Shown: positions 9,253 through 16,827 of the stretch, in pieces
Layout of the letters: the number at the start of each line of letters is the position of its first letter
Numbering within the stretch: the first letter of the stretch is position 1
Assembly: GCF_015550595.1 (NCBI RefSeq)
Contig: NZ_JADNBB010000003.1
Location: forward strand, 84,174-148,173
DNA: 64,000 nt
Reading direction: 5' to 3'
From: Parabacteroides goldsteinii
GTDB taxonomy: Bacteria; Bacteroidota; Bacteroidia; Bacteroidales; Tannerellaceae
Translations under genes and position numbers: made by a program
Notes under the pieces: model-generated
Seen by the model: the letters and a program-made list of their open reading frames with translations, nothing else
Told to the model about the DNA's origin: nothing
Database searches by the model: none

Positions 9253-10176
9253 TTAACTCGTCACCATACCGTTGCCGCCTTCGCCGGTCTTCCATTCGTT
9301 GACGCTTCCGACAGCCATAATAACGACTTCACCACTTCCCTGAAAAACCAGATTGACCGTGTGCGCATAGCCTTCCTTCACTTTCAAGGGCGTTTTGCCG
9401 TCGGCTGCATTATAAATGGGGATCTTCTGGCTGTAGTTGCCGTCGGCATAATACACCTTGATCTTCAGCACATCCATCGAGCCGATCATCAGAGGTTCGC
9501 CGAGGGTTTCCAAAGCGGTGGTCAGCACCTGCTGGGAAACACCCGGTACTTCGGGTACAAGCATTTTGTCGGCGTAGGTGATATGCCCGTCGGCAATCGT
9601 CATCGAAGCCGGATACTGCCCGTCGACGATCGTAATCTTCGAAATACTTTTACCCGGGTTATAACGCAAAAATTCGTCTGTGGCCTGCACGCTGAAAGTA
9701 AGCTGCGTCAACTTATGACCGAAAGTGAAAGGAGAAGAAACGGGCGCATTCTTGCTGCCGGATACGATCCCGCCGTACATCACATCTTCCGTACCCGTTT
9801 TCTTAAATGCGACGATCCCGTTTGCGGAAGGGATATTGGGATACCAGGCTGCCATATACACATTTCCCCCGTTCGGATATACCTTCGAGATATCCAACGG
9901 CAGCCAGTCGCCGGTATTCTCCCTGCTGGCTGTCAGCGTAAGGGTGTTTTGCCAGGAAGGCGTACCGGTCCATGAAGGATAATTGGAACTTTCGAAAGCC
10001 GTGATAGCGGCTGTAAACCGGTCGCCCGTCACCACCGGCGCCTTGGTAACGGCTCCGTTGACAGTGGCTCCCACCCGGATCTCTGCCGGCTCCTGAATGT
10101 CCGGTGTTCCTTCGTCGGACGAGCAGGACGATAACAGGGCCGCCAGAAAAGCGGCGTACATACATACTCTTTTCAT
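9253..10176 (-). CDS. Minor fimbrillin, Mfa-like lipoprotein (paralogue 2)
   Basis: The protein has 307 residues with lipobox LAALLSSC. The shared core signature is FGHKLTQLTFSV, and the C-terminal motif is VNEWKTG. An AVTKAPVV segment follows the signal region, in the place where other members have a TRA or TKA stretch. It is part of the same minus-strand pilus operon, with short spacers on both sides. It is probably a minor or alternative pilus subunit; no enzymatic motif is visible. Confidence 0.75.
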   Translation of the reverse strand: MKRVCMYAAFLAALLSSCSSDEGTPDIQEPAEIRVGATVNGAVTKAPVVTGDRFTAAITAFESSNYPSWTGTPSWQNTLTLTASRENTGDWLPLDISKVYPNGGNVYMAAWYPNIPSANGIVAFKKTGTEDVMYGGIVSGSKNAPVSSPFTFGHKLTQLTFSVQATDEFLRYNPGKSISKITIVDGQYPASMTIADGHITYADKMLVPEVPGVSQQVLTTALETLGEPLMIGSMDVLKIKVYYADGNYSQKIPIYNAADGKTPLKVKEGYAHTVNLVFQGSGEVVIMAVGSVNEWKTGEGGNGMVTS

Positions 10177-10226
10177 ACTCTGATAATTAAACTATTAATA
10201 CTAGTGTTGCATTCTATGTCTTTCAT

Positions 10227-11153
10227 TCAATCGATCGTGCCGATGCCGCTGTCTCCCCTTTTCCACTCCGTCACCGAAGCCGAGAGCGAAGCCGTGCCGT
10301 CGGTACGGATACGGACGGACAACAGGTAGGAGGTTCCCGCCAGCGAACGGCCGTCTTCTTCATGGAAGACAACCGGCAATTGCCTGTAATACCGCCGGCT
10401 GTCGCGGCTGTCCTTCAATGCGACCGACAGGTGCAGGGGGACGCCCGGCTGCACCATCACCGCCTCGGGTATCTCCGTCCAGGCAGTGTCGAGCGGCAGC
10501 CCGTTTTCCGAGCGGTCTGCCGCCGCGATACGTACATTCTCCCCTTCGAACGACAGGGTTTTATCCGCCAGCGACAACACCGCCGTGCGCGGCAGGCTGT
10601 CGACCGCCAGCGTATGCAATTTCCAGCCGTGGGCGACGCCTTCTTCGTCCATACACAGCCGGAAACGGAGCTGGGTAAGCAGATGGGTAAAGACAAAGGA
10701 TTTCTTCTGCTGCCAGAACATGTCCGTCAGGCGGCCCTGCTGCTCGTCGGTCACCAGGATGTCCTGCCGCCCGTCCATCGGATAGGCGATGGTCATGCGG
10801 TCGGTCAATGTCCCGTCGGGGGCAAATCCGCGCAGGTAAACGGGGCTGTTGTCCGCCGGATAATATTTCGGAAAGGCGAGCCCCGTACGGCCGTTCACTC
10901 CGATATACGCTTTCCAGGTCTCCCGGTATTTTCCCGGTTCATTGCCCTTGGCAAAAAAGACGGTACCCGCCGAGAGCGACGTGTCGCCCGGTAAATAATC
11001 GCCGGAAGCATACATTACCAGCTCTTTCCGGCCATCCGACAAGCCGCCTGCCCCGGAAGCATCGTCGTCCGAGCATCCTGCCGCCAACCCCCAGAGGCTG
11101 AACAGCAACAGGCTGTGTACTATTCCGTATGTCAAATCCATTTTCCTATACAT
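10227..11153 (-). CDS. Minor fimbrillin, Mfa-like lipoprotein (paralogue 1)
   Basis: The protein has 308 residues with lipobox WGLAAGC followed by an acidic SDDDAS linker. It is the first of the four paralogues after the anchor gene. The core signature FTHLLTQLRFRL and the terminal VTEWKRG motif are conserved. A second Met five codons in (11141) is an alternative start. Position between the DUF5119 anchor and the other fimbrillins suggests a base-proximal or accessory subunit, but this is inference from order only. Confidence 0.72.
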   Translation of the reverse strand: MYRKMDLTYGIVHSLLLFSLWGLAAGCSDDDASGAGGLSDGRKELVMYASGDYLPGDTSLSAGTVFFAKGNEPGKYRETWKAYIGVNGRTGLAFPKYYPADNSPVYLRGFAPDGTLTDRMTIAYPMDGRQDILVTDEQQGRLTDMFWQQKKSFVFTHLLTQLRFRLCMDEEGVAHGWKLHTLAVDSLPRTAVLSLADKTLSFEGENVRIAAADRSENGLPLDTAWTEIPEAVMVQPGVPLHLSVALKDSRDSRRYYRQLPVVFHEEDGRSLAGTSYLLSVRIRTDGTASLSASVTEWKRGDSGIGTID

Positions 11154-11179
11154 GATTGTTTCTTTATTCTGTTTCCAAC

Positions 11180-12070
11180 TCAGGGTGCAACGACTTCGCC
11201 GGTCCCCCCCTGCCAGCCGGTCGTGGTAATGACCATGCCGTTTATCTCGTCGTAAGCAATCTCGAGGTCGAGCACGATACGGACGGACAGGGTCGTTTCG
11301 AAAGCCTTATCGATCGCTTCCGTTATATCCGTGGACGAAGTAACCTCCAAACCATCCTCGAATTTCAGGGTCAGATAGAGGTCGGTGTCCTTATAACGGG
11401 CTTGACCGCTCCCGGGTGCACCGAACAGGTTCAGGGAAGAAGTGTAAACTCCGGGTGAGACAGGCTGCGTGTCAAAAACCATGAAAGCAGGCGTGTCGAA
11501 CAGAAGTTCGCCGGTAGGAATATTTACTCCGGAGGCTACTCCGGTTAACAGGCCCGTCAGATCCGCCACCGGTTCCCCTTCCCTGCCTGTCAGTTTGATA
11601 TTAAGTTCCAGTATTCTTGTGAGGCTGACGGGGTAGAGTTCCCTGACGACGGCGCGAAATCCTTTTACCCCGCCCAGGTCATCCCCCGTCCCGTACAGGT
11701 AAGCGGGTTGGGCCACCTCGATGTCCGCCGATTTCAAGGCCGACACCTGCCGCGCCAGCCCGCACGCCTTCGCATAGCCTTTATCCATATCGAGCAATAC
11801 GCTTTCCGGGTCGGCGGCACATACCGCCACTTCGTAACTGCCCGCAGGCAACGTACCTTCATAACCCGACGATTTCCCCTGGCGAATGATGGGACGGTCG
11901 GCCCCGTCTTTATAAAAATAGTACGTCATGTCCTCCGGACGGTCGTTGCCCTGCCAGTTCAATGTCAGGCGTACGAGCCCGTTCTTCTCCCAGTTCTCGT
12001 CGGTCAGACGATAGGTACAGCCCACCAACAGAACCAAAAGCACCCCATATCCAATCCACTCCCCTCTCAT
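11180..12070 (-). CDS. DUF5119 pilus anchor lipoprotein (Mfa2/FimB-like)
   Basis: The protein has 296 residues with a short signal and lipobox LLVGC. The opening strand RLTLNWQGNDRPEDMTYYF and the following LPAGSYEVAVC match the start of DUF5119/FimB-Mfa2-type proteins, in which a transthyretin-like N-domain is followed by a second beta domain. In Porphyromonas, such proteins anchor the pilus to the outer membrane and limit its length. It is the second gene of the operon, just after the DUF3575 protein, as in many Bacteroidales fimbrial loci. The role as anchor is drawn from the family. Confidence 0.75.
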   Translation of the reverse strand: MRGEWIGYGVLLVLLVGCTYRLTDENWEKNGLVRLTLNWQGNDRPEDMTYYFYKDGADRPIIRQGKSSGYEGTLPAGSYEVAVCAADPESVLLDMDKGYAKACGLARQVSALKSADIEVAQPAYLYGTGDDLGGVKGFRAVVRELYPVSLTRILELNIKLTGREGEPVADLTGLLTGVASGVNIPTGELLFDTPAFMVFDTQPVSPGVYTSSLNLFGAPGSGQARYKDTDLYLTLKFEDGLEVTSSTDITEAIDKAFETTLSVRIVLDLEIAYDEINGMVITTTGWQGGTGEVVAP

Positions 12071-12075
12071 CTCCC

Positions 12076-12110
12076 AATTATTAATTATTAATTACTAATT
12101 ATTCATTATT
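12076..12110. repeat. 7-bp-period repeat (AATTATT type)
   Basis: Five heptamers in tandem: aattatt, aattatt, aattact, aattatt, cattatt. The array fills the space between the DUF3575 and DUF5119 genes and reaches into the stop codon of the former (12106-12108). It has the same 7-bp period as the arrays at 4552, 30217, 34668, 38261 and 40747. Confidence 0.75.
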
Positions 12111-13542
12111 TAACCCGAAACCGATAAAGCAAACTAACATTCGCCCCGACCATCAGCCCGGTCGACGAAAAGCGGGTTTCGAGATAATTCTTCACATCCA
12201 TCTTGTCATACCGGTACCGTTTGCCATCGTAGATCGAGCGGTAGCCCACCGAGAGGCTCGCCTCCGTACAGAAACCCGCACCCAGCGGCACCAGGCAGCC
12301 CACAGAGGCACCCAGCGAGATGAAACGACCCGTCCGGCCGTACAGATTATCCAAAGACTTGTCGATCTGTGCGCCCCTGACATCGAAGTCGCCGTACTGG
12401 AAAAACACGCCGGCATTCAGCCAACGGTAGCCACCCGCCGCCAACGGCCATATCTTCGGCGTGAGGGTGAGGGACGAGAGCGCCCAACGGTCGCGCGACT
12501 TGTCTTTATAGGTAAAATCGGCATACATCGCCGCCAGCCCTACCGACCAGCGTGTGCCGAAATAATATTCGACCTCCAGGTTCGGCATAAACGAGCCGGT
12601 GATGAACTCCGCATCGCCTGTGCCGAACAACACAGACGGCGCCACGGTAGCCCAGGGCAAGAGGTTGGTCTTGATAGCCAGGCCTTGCTCCATCGGAGGA
12701 GCAGCCGGCTTCGACGGCCGGTGCGGCATCGTTTTTTTAGCGGCGGGCTTACGACCGGACACCGGCGGGGCCGTTTTTTCGGCTACCGGCTCTTCTCCGA
12801 CCGGCTCCTCTCTGACGCCCGAAGCCGCTGCACGATGCCTGCCAGGTGCAGCCGGCAGCGTTGTGACGACCGTAGCCGGTTCCGCAATGGCCAACCGGTA
12901 ATCTTCCAGTTCCGAACGGTCGAACAGCGGATCGGTGATCACATATACTTCCCGGTTATATCCCCCGCTACTGCCCCGCGAATACAAATTGACCAAAGGG
13001 ACAGCCCCGTAGCGGCTCAGGGCGGCGGTTATCGCATTCGGATAACGGCTCTCGCTGCAACTGATCTCCAGATTGGCAAACCACGGCAGCGGGGCGTGCA
13101 CCTGGTAAACATGTACCTGGTCGCGGTAGTCGCCGCTACGGTCTATATAAAAAGCAACGCAGTCGTGAGGGATGTTCAGTTTCGATTTGAGATAGGCCCG
13201 GATACGGCTCGCACGCAGGGAGGCTTCATTGACCACCGCTTCGTCCGTATAATTCGTGGAACCGGCATGGGCGACGATCAACAGGTGATAGTTTCCGCCC
13301 AGCAGTTTGACACGGGAAGCCGTCAGCGTCTCGTTCATCGATTGAAGATAGTAAGCATTATCTCCATAGTCGGCCAGAAAAAGATCTTTCTCCTCAACGA
13401 AAGAAAATAAAAAAGATTCCGCTTTCGTGTAAGACGGACTGCTCTGGGCATGTACCTCTGCCATGCACAGTCCACAAAGTACAAACAGGCTGAATGCCGC
13501 CTTTACCATCCTTCTACATATTTGCTGCTTTACATCACGCAT
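12106..13542 (-). CDS. DUF3575 outer-membrane protein with OmpA-like N-domain, first gene of pilus operon
   Basis: The protein has 478 residues with a cleavable signal peptide ending near AEVHAQ. Residues of about 40-170 show an OmpA-like pattern (LLIVAHAGSTNYTDE, then LRASRIRAYLKSKL), although the peptidoglycan-binding residues are not clearly kept. A Pro/Ala/Glu-rich linker occupies about 235-290. The C-terminal 190 residues begin KTNLLPWATVAPSV and are a DUF3575 beta-barrel ending in an aromatic-rich strand. Genes of this type lead Bacteroidales fimbrial operons and probably act in assembly or envelope anchoring. It begins 40 bp from the invertible promoter segment and should be its first target. 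Confidence 0.75.
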   Translation of the reverse strand: MRDVKQQICRRMVKAAFSLFVLCGLCMAEVHAQSSPSYTKAESFLFSFVEEKDLFLADYGDNAYYLQSMNETLTASRVKLLGGNYHLLIVAHAGSTNYTDEAVVNEASLRASRIRAYLKSKLNIPHDCVAFYIDRSGDYRDQVHVYQVHAPLPWFANLEISCSESRYPNAITAALSRYGAVPLVNLYSRGSSGGYNREVYVITDPLFDRSELEDYRLAIAEPATVVTTLPAAPGRHRAAASGVREEPVGEEPVAEKTAPPVSGRKPAAKKTMPHRPSKPAAPPMEQGLAIKTNLLPWATVAPSVLFGTGDAEFITGSFMPNLEVEYYFGTRWSVGLAAMYADFTYKDKSRDRWALSSLTLTPKIWPLAAGGYRWLNAGVFFQYGDFDVRGAQIDKSLDNLYGRTGRFISLGASVGCLVPLGAGFCTEASLSVGYRSIYDGKRYRYDKMDVKNYLETRFSSTGLMVGANVSLLYRFRVK

Positions 13543-13581
13543 ATTCTACCCACTTTGATTTTCTTTACTACTGATTTTTGC

Positions 13582-13608
13582 TACCCTTATTTATATAATA
13601 AGGTGAAA
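13582..13608. repeat. Left inverted repeat (IRL) of the phase switch
   Basis: This 27-bp sequence begins tacccttatttata and ends aaggtgaaa. It is the exact reverse complement of 13974-14000. It is the presumed recombination site of the neighbouring tyrosine recombinase. Confidence 0.92.
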
Positions 13609-13871
13609 GCAGTAAAAAAACTTTTTTCGGAGAAGGATTTTAGCCTTTAAAAGGGCTGGAAATACAGGATTGAAATTTTTTTGAGACTCTTTTAGGAAGA
13701 AAACAGGCAGAAATAATTACACTTTTTTCCTAATGGATATTAAAGGAATGGCAGTCCCTGCCCCCTTTACGTCTATACTTCCTTAAATTCAAGAAATAGG
13801 GCGATAAAACAGGAAGATGTGTGAATATATACTAAAATGATATGTTTTTTTTAATAAAACGACATCGAAGC

Positions 13872-13903
13872 CTTGTTTATTCGTAGAATTCTATCTATGT
13901 TTG
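13872..13903 (+). promoter_or_regulatory. Promoter inside the invertible segment (currently facing away from pilus genes)
   Basis: The -7 box is TATGTTTG (13896-13903, perfect TAnnTTTG). A CTTG -33 element lies at 13872-13875, with a 20-bp gap. Transcription would start near 13911 and run antisense into the recombinase gene. A 10-bp inverted repeat (13914-13923 with 13953-13962, tatctcaaat/atttgagata) would form a stem in the transcript leader in either orientation. Confidence 0.75.
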
Positions 13904-13973
13904 CACAGTCATTTATCTCAAATGAGAGATTAACGGATGTATAAACATTTGGATTTGAGATAGAAAGATGGCT

Positions 13974-14000
13974 TTTCACCTTATTATATAAATAAGGGTA
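13974..14000. repeat. Right inverted repeat (IRR) of the phase switch
   Basis: This is the perfect 27-bp reverse complement of 13582-13608. It ends four bases before the stop codon of the recombinase gene (14005-14007). Confidence 0.92.
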
Positions 14001-14004
14001 TTTC

Positions 14005-14919
14005 TTAGGCAGTCATCACTGTTTCCAGTTCTTCGGTAACAACATGAATAGCTTCTGCCATCTTATCCGCATCAAAGGCTAACAGATAAATACGGGTTGT
14101 CCTTTCCGACGTATGCCCCAGTGCCTGGCTGATAATGCTTATCGGTACCCCACGATGGTATGCCTCCGAAGCCCACGAATGACGGAAGACATAGGTAGTC
14201 AACACATCCAATGAATCCAAATCGATACAAAGTTGCTTCAGATAATGGTTTTCCTTAGCCAGGCAGTATTTATACTGCTCGTGGGTCGCATTTTCCGGCA
14301 AGACGGGAAAAAGATAGTGCGCATCGGGGCAGTCGTAGCGGTCTATCAACAGCCGCATCCCCTGATTGACCTCCATCCGGATCAATACGCCGGTCTTCTG
14401 CCGGTGATACGCCAATACCTTACCCCCCTCTTCCAGGTTCTCTTTCGTCAGATGGACGATATCGATAAACGGAATACCACAGGCCAGAAATGAAAACAGC
14501 GCCATATCGACAGCCAGCTGTTTTTTCGGCTCCTTTTTCAAATCCAGCGAAGCCAGCTCCTTGATCACCTCAGCCGGTACGGCACGTTTCTTCGTCTCCT
14601 CGCGCCTCAAATGAATGCCGGCGAACGGCGAGTCGGAAGGACGCCCTTTCCAGCCCAGGCAGGCACGGTTATACATGGCACGCAGGTTGCTGAGATAGCT
14701 GTTCACGCTATTCACCCGGAGCCCTTTCTCACGCAGCCATTTCAAAAAGGCGTGTACCCGCCGGGGCGTCACATCCTTCAACGACAGTGCCTCGCTGCCA
14801 TTGAACAGTTCAAAGTGGTTGCGCACGGCCCGGTAAAGGTCGGCCGTACTTTCATCGCCTGCAGCGCGTTTCTCCTGCTCCTGCAAGCGCATCTGTTTGT
14901 AAAAATCCTTATTTTTCAT
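14005..14919 (-). CDS. Tyrosine site-specific recombinase (probable pilus promoter invertase)
   Basis: The protein has 304 residues: an N-terminal SAM-like DNA-binding region (about 1-110) and a tyrosine recombinase catalytic domain (about 120-290). Visible catalytic positions are Lys175 (YHRQKTG), Tyr243-x-x-Arg246-His247 (TTYVFRHSWA), His269 (ALGHT) and nucleophile Tyr278 (RIYL). The first catalytic arginine would be expected in the FLACGIPFIDIVHL stretch, but a Cys147 occupies that place. A tyrosine in place of the first His of the H-x-x-R motif is common in this Bacteroidetes group. Its 3' end abuts the 27-bp repeat, so it is the obvious candidate to invert the segment. It is not associated with phage or ICE genes. 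Confidence 0.85.
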   Translation of the reverse strand: MKNKDFYKQMRLQEQEKRAAGDESTADLYRAVRNHFELFNGSEALSLKDVTPRRVHAFLKWLREKGLRVNSVNSYLSNLRAMYNRACLGWKGRPSDSPFAGIHLRREETKKRAVPAEVIKELASLDLKKEPKKQLAVDMALFSFLACGIPFIDIVHLTKENLEEGGKVLAYHRQKTGVLIRMEVNQGMRLLIDRYDCPDAHYLFPVLPENATHEQYKYCLAKENHYLKQLCIDLDSLDVLTTYVFRHSWASEAYHRGVPISIISQALGHTSERTTRIYLLAFDADKMAEAIHVVTEELETVMTA

Positions 14920-14944
14920 AACTTATCCCTTTTTTGATAAAGGG

Positions 14945-14973
14945 CAAAGTTATAACATTCAGCGGTAGGCAAA
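14945..14973 (-). promoter_or_regulatory. Candidate promoter of the recombinase
   Basis: On the minus strand, a TAACTTTG -7 box (14945-14952) lies 17 bp downstream of a TTTG (14970-14973). The predicted start near 14938 leaves about 19 nt before the ATG at 14919. It is outside the invertible segment, so the recombinase can be expressed in either phase. Confidence 0.55.
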
Positions 14974-15045
14974 GGTTAGCCGCGCAGCAGAGGTGGTGAT
15001 CATAACGACAGGTAAAGGCAACATTATATTATACTGTTACCGTGA

Positions 15046-15075
15046 TTGGCACATCGATTAATTGTTTTATCTTTG
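15046..15075 (+). promoter_or_regulatory. Promoter of first AAA/PDDEXK gene
   Basis: The -7 box is TATCTTTG (15068-15075). TTG lies at 15046-15048 with 19-bp spacing. A start near 15082 gives a short leader before the ATG at 15103, which supports that start over the GTG at 15100. Confidence 0.7.
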
Positions 15076-15102
15076 TATGCATACATAAAATGAACAGAAG
15101 TG

Positions 15103-16788
15103 ATGGACAGAAAAAAATTACCGATAGGCATCAGCGATTATAAGCGGGTGATCAGCGAAGAGTATTATTATGTGGATAAGACCGACTTTATCCGTCAGAT
15201 AGTAGAAGACGGGAGCCTGATTACCCTGCTTCCCCGTCCGCGACGTTTCGGAAAGACACTCAACCTGTCCACCTTGCGTTACTTTTTCGAGAAGACGGAA
15301 GGCAATGTGTATCGTCCGCTGTTTAAAGGAAAAAATATCGAAGGATGGAAAGGCTTCGATAAGTATCAGGGGAAATATCCGGTGATACTCCTCACGTTGA
15401 AAGATTGTAAGGCGGATACGTTTGAAGAAACACTGATTCAAATCGGAATACAAATGCAACAAGAATTTGAACGTCACAGGTATTTGTTAGACGACCAGCT
15501 TTCGGAAATCAACCGGGAATGGTTTGATAAGATACTCCGGTTACAGACAGACAACATTATCCTGCAAAACTCCCTGCTTTTATTATCAGATTTGCTGACT
15601 ACCCATTGGGGCATGCCCCCACTCGTCTTGCTCGACGAATACGACACGCCCATACATGTGGCCTTCGACAAAGGGTATTACGACCGAATGATCGGTTTCA
15701 TGCGAAACTTTATGAGTCTGGTATTCAAAGACAATACGGATATCTTCCGCGGCGTCATCACCGGTATCCTCCGGGTGAGCAAGGAATCGATATTCAGCGG
15801 ACTGAATAATATAGATGTAGATACTATTCTTGAAAATCCGATGTCTACCTCCTTCGGTTTTACGCAAGAAGAGACAGACCGGATGCTCGATGACTACTCA
15901 TTCGGAAGTCATAAAGAAGAGGTGAAGGAGTGGTATAACGGCTATCTGTTTGGCGGTAAGACAATTTATAACCCGTGGTCGGTATTATCCTATATTAATA
16001 AAGATGGCATACTGGCTCCCTACTGGGTAAACACCGGTTCCGACGTCTTGTTGCGCCATCTGCTGGCCGACGGCCCCGCACAGATACGCGATGGCGTGGA
16101 AGCCTTGATACAAGGCGATCCGGTCCGCAGTGTGATTAATGACAAACTGGTGTTCCCGGATTTACTGGCCAAGCCGGCTAATATCTGGTCGTTCATGCTC
16201 TTTAGTGGTTACCTGAAAGCTTCCGATCCGGTTTTGCTTCCAAATAATCTGACCGAATACAAGCTGGATGTACCCAACCGCGAAGTTTCCACCGTGTTTG
16301 AGACTATTATCCAAAGCTGGATAGACGGTGGCCCGGTGAAAAACGACCGGCTCGAACGGATGCTGCAAGCACTGGATGAAAACAATATGCCTATCTTCCA
16401 GCGACTGTTGAACGATTTTGTAGTAAACACGCTTTCCTACTATGATACTTCCGGACGAGACCCGGAGAAAGTCTACCAGGCTTTCCTGCTCGGTATGCTG
16501 GTAAGTTCGGGAGCTTATGAAGTAAGTAGCAATCGCGAGTCGGGCCTGGGACGTTACGATATCCTGATGCGTCCGCGTAATATTCAAAAGCGGGGTATTA
16601 TCATGGAACTGAAACTTTACGATCCGATGTTCGACAAGTCGGTAGACGATGTGCTCGCTTCCGCTCTTGGGCAGATCGAGGACAAGCAATACGCAGCCAC
16701 CCTGCATGCCGCAGGAGTCACCGATATACTCAAAATGGCCATCACATTCGATGGCAAACGGGTCTGGATAAAGACGGCTATTGATTAA
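15103..16788 (+). CDS. AAA-ATPase-like / PDDEXK nuclease-family protein, copy 1
   Basis: The protein has 561 residues from the ATG at 15103. The N-terminal AAA-ATPase-like domain (Pfam AAA-ATPase_like type) has a Walker A variant PRRFGKTLNLS near residue 48 and a Walker B PLVLLDEYD near residue 175. The C-terminal PDDEXK_9 domain shows GLGRYDILM followed by IIMELKLY, giving the D...E-x-K nuclease core. Such genes occur in many copies in Bacteroidales genomes; their biological role is unknown. It is followed 39 bp later by a close tandem copy. Both lie next to the pilus recombinase but share no visible function with it. Confidence 0.82.
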   Translation: MDRKKLPIGISDYKRVISEEYYYVDKTDFIRQIVEDGSLITLLPRPRRFGKTLNLSTLRYFFEKTEGNVYRPLFKGKNIEGWKGFDKYQGKYPVILLTLKDCKADTFEETLIQIGIQMQQEFERHRYLLDDQLSEINREWFDKILRLQTDNIILQNSLLLLSDLLTTHWGMPPLVLLDEYDTPIHVAFDKGYYDRMIGFMRNFMSLVFKDNTDIFRGVITGILRVSKESIFSGLNNIDVDTILENPMSTSFGFTQEETDRMLDDYSFGSHKEEVKEWYNGYLFGGKTIYNPWSVLSYINKDGILAPYWVNTGSDVLLRHLLADGPAQIRDGVEALIQGDPVRSVINDKLVFPDLLAKPANIWSFMLFSGYLKASDPVLLPNNLTEYKLDVPNREVSTVFETIIQSWIDGGPVKNDRLERMLQALDENNMPIFQRLLNDFVVNTLSYYDTSGRDPEKVYQAFLLGMLVSSGAYEVSSNRESGLGRYDILMRPRNIQKRGIIMELKLYDPMFDKSVDDVLASALGQIEDKQYAATLHAAGVTDILKMAITFDGKRVWIKTAID

Positions 16789-16794
16789 TTATTT

Positions 16795-16802
16795 TATCTT
16801 TG
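16795..16802 (+). promoter_or_regulatory. -7 box of second AAA/PDDEXK gene
   Basis: TATCTTTG lies in a block (gattaattattttatcttt) that matches the promoter of copy 1 except for one base, so the duplication carried the promoter core with it. The matching -33 element is not clear, because that position is the coding end of copy 1. Confidence 0.6.
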
Positions 16803-16827
16803 TAGAACCTTTTAAAACAGGATAGTG

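Larger units (their letters stand above)
13582..14000. promoter_or_regulatory. Invertible promoter segment (phase switch) of the pilus operon
   Basis: A 419-bp AT-rich segment is bounded by perfect 27-bp inverted repeats. It lies exactly between the stop codon of the tyrosine recombinase and the start of the pilus operon. It contains one good Bacteroidetes promoter, at 13872-13903, reading rightwards and therefore away from the pilus genes. No TAnnTTTG match is visible on the minus strand of the segment. Inversion would place the promoter at about 13679-13710 facing the DUF3575 gene, with a leader of about 130 nt. As assembled, the switch is inferred to be OFF. This fills the gap between 13543 and 14004; no gene is seen there. 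Confidence 0.9.

Noticed and set aside
14005-14919. Integrase as the end of a prophage or conjugative element
   Set aside because: No phage, relaxase or transfer genes, and no tRNA attachment site, are nearby. The 27-bp inverted repeats point to a local invertase.
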